Positions 21,209 to 24,660 of a DNA stretch of 24,660 nt are shown here, one piece after another. The translations under genes were made by a program, and so were the position numbers. Below the pieces are notes generated by a model. It was given only the letters and a program-made list of their open reading frames with translations. It had not been told where the DNA came from and made no database searches. This stretch comes from JAAFIP01 sp043718065. GTDB taxonomy: Bacteria > Pseudomonadota > Gammaproteobacteria > Burkholderiales > Burkholderiaceae_C. The stretch covers positions 1 to 24,660 of the forward strand of contig JAYSWJ010000201.1 in NCBI GenBank assembly GCA_043718065.1, in the 5' to 3' direction. Position 1 is the first letter of the stretch. Each line of letters starts with the position of its first letter.

Positions 21209-22126
21209 ATGCATTTACATCCACAACCGCGTCCTTGTGCTGATAGCACCCCACCATTGTCGTTGTCCCGCCGTATTTTCCACCAACGGCTACTGACAGC
21301 CTTGGGAATAGCTGCACTACCGCCACTGGCCACAGCAGCCACCCCTAGCGCTTCGTCGTTGGTGCTGCTAGCGGCCAACGCACCCGCTGGCATTAACCCC
21401 ACAGGCTACCTAGTGAGCGAAAAACTTGACGGCGTGCGTGCGCTGTGGGACGGCACTACGCTGCGCTTTCGCAGTGGCCGCACGGTAGCTGCCCCGGCAT
21501 GGTTTACAGCCAAGCTGCCTGCCAGCACGCCGCTAGATGGTGAGCTGTGGCTAGCGCACGGCCAGTTTGACGCGCTATCGGGCATGGTGCGCAAAGCGCA
21601 GCCGGTAGACGCAGATTGGCAGCGCATACAGTATGTGGTGTTTGAACTGCCCGGTGGCCAGGGTAGCTTTGACCAGCGCGCAGCGCAGTTGCCCGCCATA
21701 GTGCGCCAAGCAGACTGGCCCCAGCTGCGCGCCGTCGATCAATTTCGCGTAGCTAATGCTGCAGCGCTGCAAGCCAAGCTCAAAGCTGTCACCACAGCCG
21801 GTGGCGAAGGCTTGATGTTGCATTTAGCCAGCGCCCCTGTTACCACTGGCCGCAGCAATGTCCTGCTAAAGCTCAAACCTGTGCAAGACGCCGAGGCCGT
21901 AGTATTCGGCCACGTCACAGGCAAAGGCAAATACCAAGGTTTACTGGGTGCATTAGACATGCAGGCCCCGGGTGGCCAGCGCTTTAAGATAGGCACAGGT
22001 TTGTCAGATGCACAGCGCAAAAATCCACCTGCCATCGGCAGCACCGTCACCTACACATTCAACGACATCACGCCTAGCGGTAAGCCACGCTTTGCCAGAT
22101 TTCTGCGCATGGCAGACAACCTTTAG
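21209..22126 (+). CDS. Exported ATP-dependent DNA ligase, LigE-type
   Basis: This 305-residue minimal ligase contains only an adenylation domain and an OB domain. The nucleotidyl Lys72 is in motif I (SEKLDGVRALWDG); DGELW is motif III-like; GGEGLMLH is motif IV; and LLKLKPVQDAEAVV is motif V. The N-terminus has a signal peptide with SRRIF (20-24) before a hydrophobic stretch and ATAA, resembling a Tat signal. LigE-type ligases are periplasmic enzymes of Gram-negative bacteria that seal nicks with ATP and have been linked to DNA uptake or extracellular DNA. It is divergent from the unknown secreted-protein gene. Its stop overlaps that of the next, convergent gene by 4 nt. Confidence 0.9.
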   Translation: MHLHPQPRPCADSTPPLSLSRRIFHQRLLTALGIAALPPLATAATPSASSLVLLAANAPAGINPTGYLVSEKLDGVRALWDGTTLRFRSGRTVAAPAWFTAKLPASTPLDGELWLAHGQFDALSGMVRKAQPVDADWQRIQYVVFELPGGQGSFDQRAAQLPAIVRQADWPQLRAVDQFRVANAAALQAKLKAVTTAGGEGLMLHLASAPVTTGRSNVLLKLKPVQDAEAVVFGHVTGKGKYQGLLGALDMQAPGGQRFKIGTGLSDAQRKNPPAIGSTVTYTFNDITPSGKPRFARFLRMADNL

Positions 22127-22797
22127 CGTGGACAAGTCCAGTCCATACGCGCCATGCCTGGGCGTGGCGCGGGCAGCGCTGTGTCCACTATGCCAATGCC
22201 CAGTGGCGTGCAGCCCTGCACTTTGACGGCGGTAATGTTTTGTGGCTTAAGCTCAAGGCGCGCTAAATTTTCAGCTAGCTTTGCAGTGTCTAGGTCTTGC
22301 ACAGCCCCTTGCACAGGGCTGACTGCCAACTGCTGACCAAAAGCAGTAACGAAATAATAACTGGGGTCTGCGCAATGCAGGCTCCATCGCTGGGCAAGCT
22401 GTTGCGTAGCCTGCACCGCGTAGTCAATCACGATACGCGCGCGTCCGTCAGCAGTAATATCCACCACAGGGTCTGCCATCGGGGTTAGCACCAGATGTTG
22501 GCCATCTGCTTGAACATCAAAAAACCAATTGGCACGCCCCATTTGCATCTTTAATGCAAAAATAAATTTTTGCATTTGCTCAGAATTTGCTTGCCCCGAT
22601 ACATCGCGCGTGAGTTGTAATGCACGCTCTGAGTGCCAAGCATCTAGCCACAACTCACCACGCAGATGCTGCAGTTGCGCTGACTCAAAGCGCAACTCGG
22701 CACGACAGTCCACTGCGCCATGCGGATGGGCGCATGCCATCAAAGGCAAGCCAACTAGACCTAGCGCAAGCTTTAGCTTAGCCCAACAACCGTGCAT
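22123..22797 (-). CDS. DUF1007-like periplasmic protein
   Basis: This 224-residue protein has a signal peptide (MHGCWAKLKLALGLVGLPLMACA) followed by HPHG, the metal-binding-like His start typical of DUF1007 proteins (AHPHVW in others). The rest is beta-rich, with RAELRFESAQLQHLRGELWLDAWHSERAL near the start and WFFDVQADGQHLVLTPMADP in the middle. DUF1007 proteins often accompany nickel/cobalt or zinc exporters of the RcnA type, but no such gene is adjacent here. The assignment rests on the N-terminal motif and general layout, so confidence is moderate. Its stop TAA shares bases with the LigE stop on the other strand. Confidence 0.65.
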   Translation of the reverse strand: MHGCWAKLKLALGLVGLPLMACAHPHGAVDCRAELRFESAQLQHLRGELWLDAWHSERALQLTRDVSGQANSEQMQKFIFALKMQMGRANWFFDVQADGQHLVLTPMADPVVDITADGRARIVIDYAVQATQQLAQRWSLHCADPSYYFVTAFGQQLAVSPVQGAVQDLDTAKLAENLARLELKPQNITAVKVQGCTPLGIGIVDTALPAPRPGMARMDWTCPR

Positions 22798-22817
22798 ACA
22801 ACTAACCGCACCATCGA

Positions 22818-23774
22818 TCAGCGAATAGCCACAGGGTTCACGATGGCTTGCACACCGCCTGTAATGCGGGAGGCACCTAATACAAACATAAACTCGTAGG
22901 CCTTATCTTTCACCAGTGGGCCCGTGTTCATATTCTCTAAAATATAAATACCGTTTCTGGCCAATAAAATTTGGTGCACTTCAAACACACCCACATCTTT
23001 TTCAAACGGAATCACCTCCAGCGCCCACTGGTCTGCACCCACGGCAACCACTTCTTTAGATGCCAAGTACAGCGCACCGTCTTTGCCCAATCCAGGCTCA
23101 CCGGCCAAGAAGCGCTTGTTATCTTTGCCCTCTAGCGCTTGCCATCCAGTGTGAAACAGCACCACGTCGCCTTTTTTAATTTCAATCCCCTGGCGTTTAG
23201 CTTGCTCGTCAATCTCTTTACGGTTAAACGCTACGCCTTCTTGCACCATATCAGTACCGTAATAGGCTGTCATATCCAGCACAATACCGCGCGTCACAAA
23301 AGGCGGTATTTTTTCTACGCCTAATTTTTTCAAACCATTAGCTTGGGCAAAATCTGAGTTTTTGTTGCAGTTGTAGTAAATGTTGTCTATGCCAATATGG
23401 CCCAAACCATCAATCTGCGAGCCCGTGCCCACCCAGCCCATATAAATGTCATCGTTGTACGTCGTTTTCGTGCCGCCTAGGCTAATGCCACCGGCCTGAC
23501 CGGGCTGTACCACGGTGACACCCCAAGTGCGCGGTGCATAAGCGGCAGTTTGCGCATTGGTTTCAAAACCAAGGGGGTAGGTTTTACCCGTTTTAACTAA
23601 CTTGGCAGCCTCTGCCGCCAAGGCGGGCGTTAATAAACTGGCAGCACCAATCTCATCGTTAGGGCCCCATTTGGATTTGCACCAGTCGTTTTGTGCCCAC
23701 GCGCTTTGCATAAAACCTGTCGCACTTATTGCCGCAACCAGCAGCAGGCGGTGCAGCGATGTACGTGATGTCAT
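22818..23774 (-). CDS. Secreted cyclase-family protein (kynurenine formamidase-like fold)
   Basis: The frame is open to 23834, but the ATG at 23774 has a strong AAAGGAGATCTT site before it and starts a signal peptide (MTSRTSLHRLLLVAAISATGFMQSAWA, then QND). This gives 318 residues. The body matches the PF04199 cyclase family: WGPNDEIGAASLLTP, MGWVGTGSQIDGLGHIG, FVTRGIVLDM and GDVVLFHTGW. In the metal motif HxGTHxD...H, the two His positions of the first part are Gly116 and Gln120, while Asp122 and His126 remain, so the metal site differs from canonical formamidases. A periplasmic location follows from the signal peptide. The substrate is unknown. Confidence 0.88.
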   Translation of the reverse strand: MTSRTSLHRLLLVAAISATGFMQSAWAQNDWCKSKWGPNDEIGAASLLTPALAAEAAKLVKTGKTYPLGFETNAQTAAYAPRTWGVTVVQPGQAGGISLGGTKTTYNDDIYMGWVGTGSQIDGLGHIGIDNIYYNCNKNSDFAQANGLKKLGVEKIPPFVTRGIVLDMTAYYGTDMVQEGVAFNRKEIDEQAKRQGIEIKKGDVVLFHTGWQALEGKDNKRFLAGEPGLGKDGALYLASKEVVAVGADQWALEVIPFEKDVGVFEVHQILLARNGIYILENMNTGPLVKDKAYEFMFVLGASRITGGVQAIVNPVAIR

Positions 23775-23918
23775 AAGATCTCCTTTGTTGTTAAAGTAAC
23801 TTAGCTTGTCCAAATCTGGCGTGTACCAAATCAAACAAAAATTACTGTAACAACGCCGGTGCTGTGCACAAGTACTCTAAGGGACAGTTTGCCAGCTTTG
23901 CATGTTACTGTTTGCAAC

Positions 23919-24284
23919 TTAAGGTGCGCGGCGCGTGGGTTTAGCTTTTGGTGCCAACTCTTCAATCAACTCTGCGCTGGGTACCCCTGAGAACAGCGCC
24001 GCTGCGCGCATTTTGATCTCTTGCAGCTCAGTCGCACTCACAGCATATTGCCCGGTAGTTTGGTTGACCTGCACAGTAAACTCTACGTCTTTGCCATTGT
24101 TAGACAACATGCCACAGCTAAAGTCGTAGTCCTCATGCTCCCAGGGCAGGCCCTTGGCATCAGCATCGTAGGCCTGGTATTCCACTTGAGTGATCTCGCC
24201 ACTGGCCAGGTTGAGCAATGCCTTGGAGGAAATCACCTCATCAAATAATTCGTCTGAGATGGTGACGGGTACTTTTAAGTCCAC
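23919..24284 (-). CDS. Small soluble protein of unknown function
   Basis: This 121-residue protein has a GTG start at 24284 with AAGGA eight nt upstream. The sequence is acidic overall (DELFDEVISS, YDADAKGLPWEHEDYDFSCGMLSN), with VEFTVQVNQTTGQYAVSA in the middle and a basic Pro/Lys tail (PKAKPTRRAP). There is no signal peptide or membrane helix, so it is probably cytoplasmic. I do not recognise a family. It lies 60 nt from the tmRNA 3' end on the same strand, separated by a strong terminator, so it has its own promoter or depends on read-through. Confidence 0.7.
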   Translation of the reverse strand: MDLKVPVTISDELFDEVISSKALLNLASGEITQVEYQAYDADAKGLPWEHEDYDFSCGMLSNNGKDVEFTVQVNQTTGQYAVSATELQEIKMRAAALFSGVPSAELIEELAPKAKPTRRAP

Positions 24285-24302
24285 AGGCTATCCTTATGCA
24301 AA

Positions 24303-24337
24303 AGAAAAAGGCAAATCAGTTGAAAGATTTGCCTTTT
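24303..24337 (-). terminator. Rho-independent terminator of ssrA
   Basis: Read on the minus strand, AAAAGGCAAATC (24337-24326), an 8-nt loop and the exact complement (24317-24306) form a 12-bp stem, followed by a T-rich stretch (24305-24299). It starts 8 nt after the tmRNA 3' end. Confidence 0.92.
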
Positions 24338-24344
24338 ATAAGAT

Positions 24345-24660
24345 TGGTGGAGCTGGCGGGAATTGAACCCGCGTCCGAAAACATTTTTTCTTGCAGATCT
24401 ACATGTGTAGCCGATTGATTTGTGTCTTGCCCAATGGGTCGCGCAACGGCACGCTACCCACCAGACCAGTAGCCTATTGTCTCGTCCAACGCTAAGCCAC
24501 CCAGCGCCAGACCATCCGATGTGAATTAGCTTGCAGCCGAGAAGATTTAGATTGCTCTAAACCCCCTTTGCCCATCCCACCGGAGAGATGTTGCAAGCCT
24601 CTCAGCGATTAAGCTGCGAGTGCGAAACGTTCGTCGTTTGCAGTTAGGTTTTTTGAATTT
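24345..24660 (-). ncRNA. ssrA: tmRNA (ssrA), 5' end beyond the window
   Basis: The minus strand ends with the tRNA-like 3' half: GGACGCGGGTTCAATTCCCG, then CCAGCTCCACCA, with CCA encoded at 24347-24345. The tag reading frame is at 24641-24609: GCA AAC GAC GAA CGT TTC GCA CTC GCA GCT TAA, giving ANDERFALAA, a betaproteobacterial tag. The tag stop is about 264 nt from the 3' end, as in a one-piece tmRNA. The 5' tRNA-like half, expected about 90 nt upstream of the tag, lies past base 24660. With SmpB it rescues ribosomes stalled on broken mRNA. Confidence 0.97.

Overview
The window looks like a chromosomal segment of a betaproteobacterium, most likely Burkholderiales and probably Comamonadaceae. 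The reasons are the tmRNA tag ANDERFALAA, a class I PhaC/PhaA/PhaB polyhydroxyalkanoate (PHA) set with close resemblance to Cupriavidus-type enzymes, and many short dispersed palindromes with an ATAGCTGCTTG-type core that I associate with Comamonadaceae genomes (recalled, not searched). There is no phage, plasmid, CRISPR array or complete insertion sequence.

Layout. 1-4429 (+): end of an allantoate/N-carbamoyl amidohydrolase, an M20 deacylase, and a three-gene NMT1/THI5-type ABC importer, which together suggest uptake and hydrolysis of a small nitrogenous compound. 4562-6210 (+): a short-chain dehydrogenase and a JmjC/cupin-8 dioxygenase-like protein. 6279-13733: the PHA genes phaB, phaA and phaC on the minus strand, with an AsmA-family gene and an aldo/keto reductase on the plus strand between phaB and phaA. 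13873-16331: a small membrane protein, pgeF, a ParE/ParD-like toxin-antitoxin pair and a maleylacetoacetate isomerase. 16586-19054 (+): a glutamine-synthetase-like enzyme, a truncated 2Fe-2S ferredoxin and an alpha/beta hydrolase. 19765-24284: rsuA, a secreted protein of unknown function, a LigE-type exported ATP-dependent DNA ligase, a DUF1007-like protein, a secreted cyclase-family protein and a small unknown gene. 24345-24660 (-): most of the tmRNA gene ssrA, cut by the window edge, with its terminator.

The most unusual content is repetitive DNA. (1) A roughly 35-bp element occurs five times, and four copies lie inside coding sequences (pgeF, rsuA, the hydrolase and the ferredoxin). In the two copies read in a frame where the common sequence would give a stop codon, the stop is removed by a single substitution. 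(2) Between the convergent aldo/keto reductase and phaA genes there are two inverted copies of a palindromic element. Their inner core is conserved, while the outer stems differ in sequence but remain self-complementary. (3) A roughly 200-bp near-perfect inverted repeat separates phaC from phaA. (4) A roughly 65-bp repeat is shared by the two large convergent intergenic regions. (5) REP-like palindromes lie upstream of position 19764.

All calls come from reading the sequence and its translations; no database search was run.
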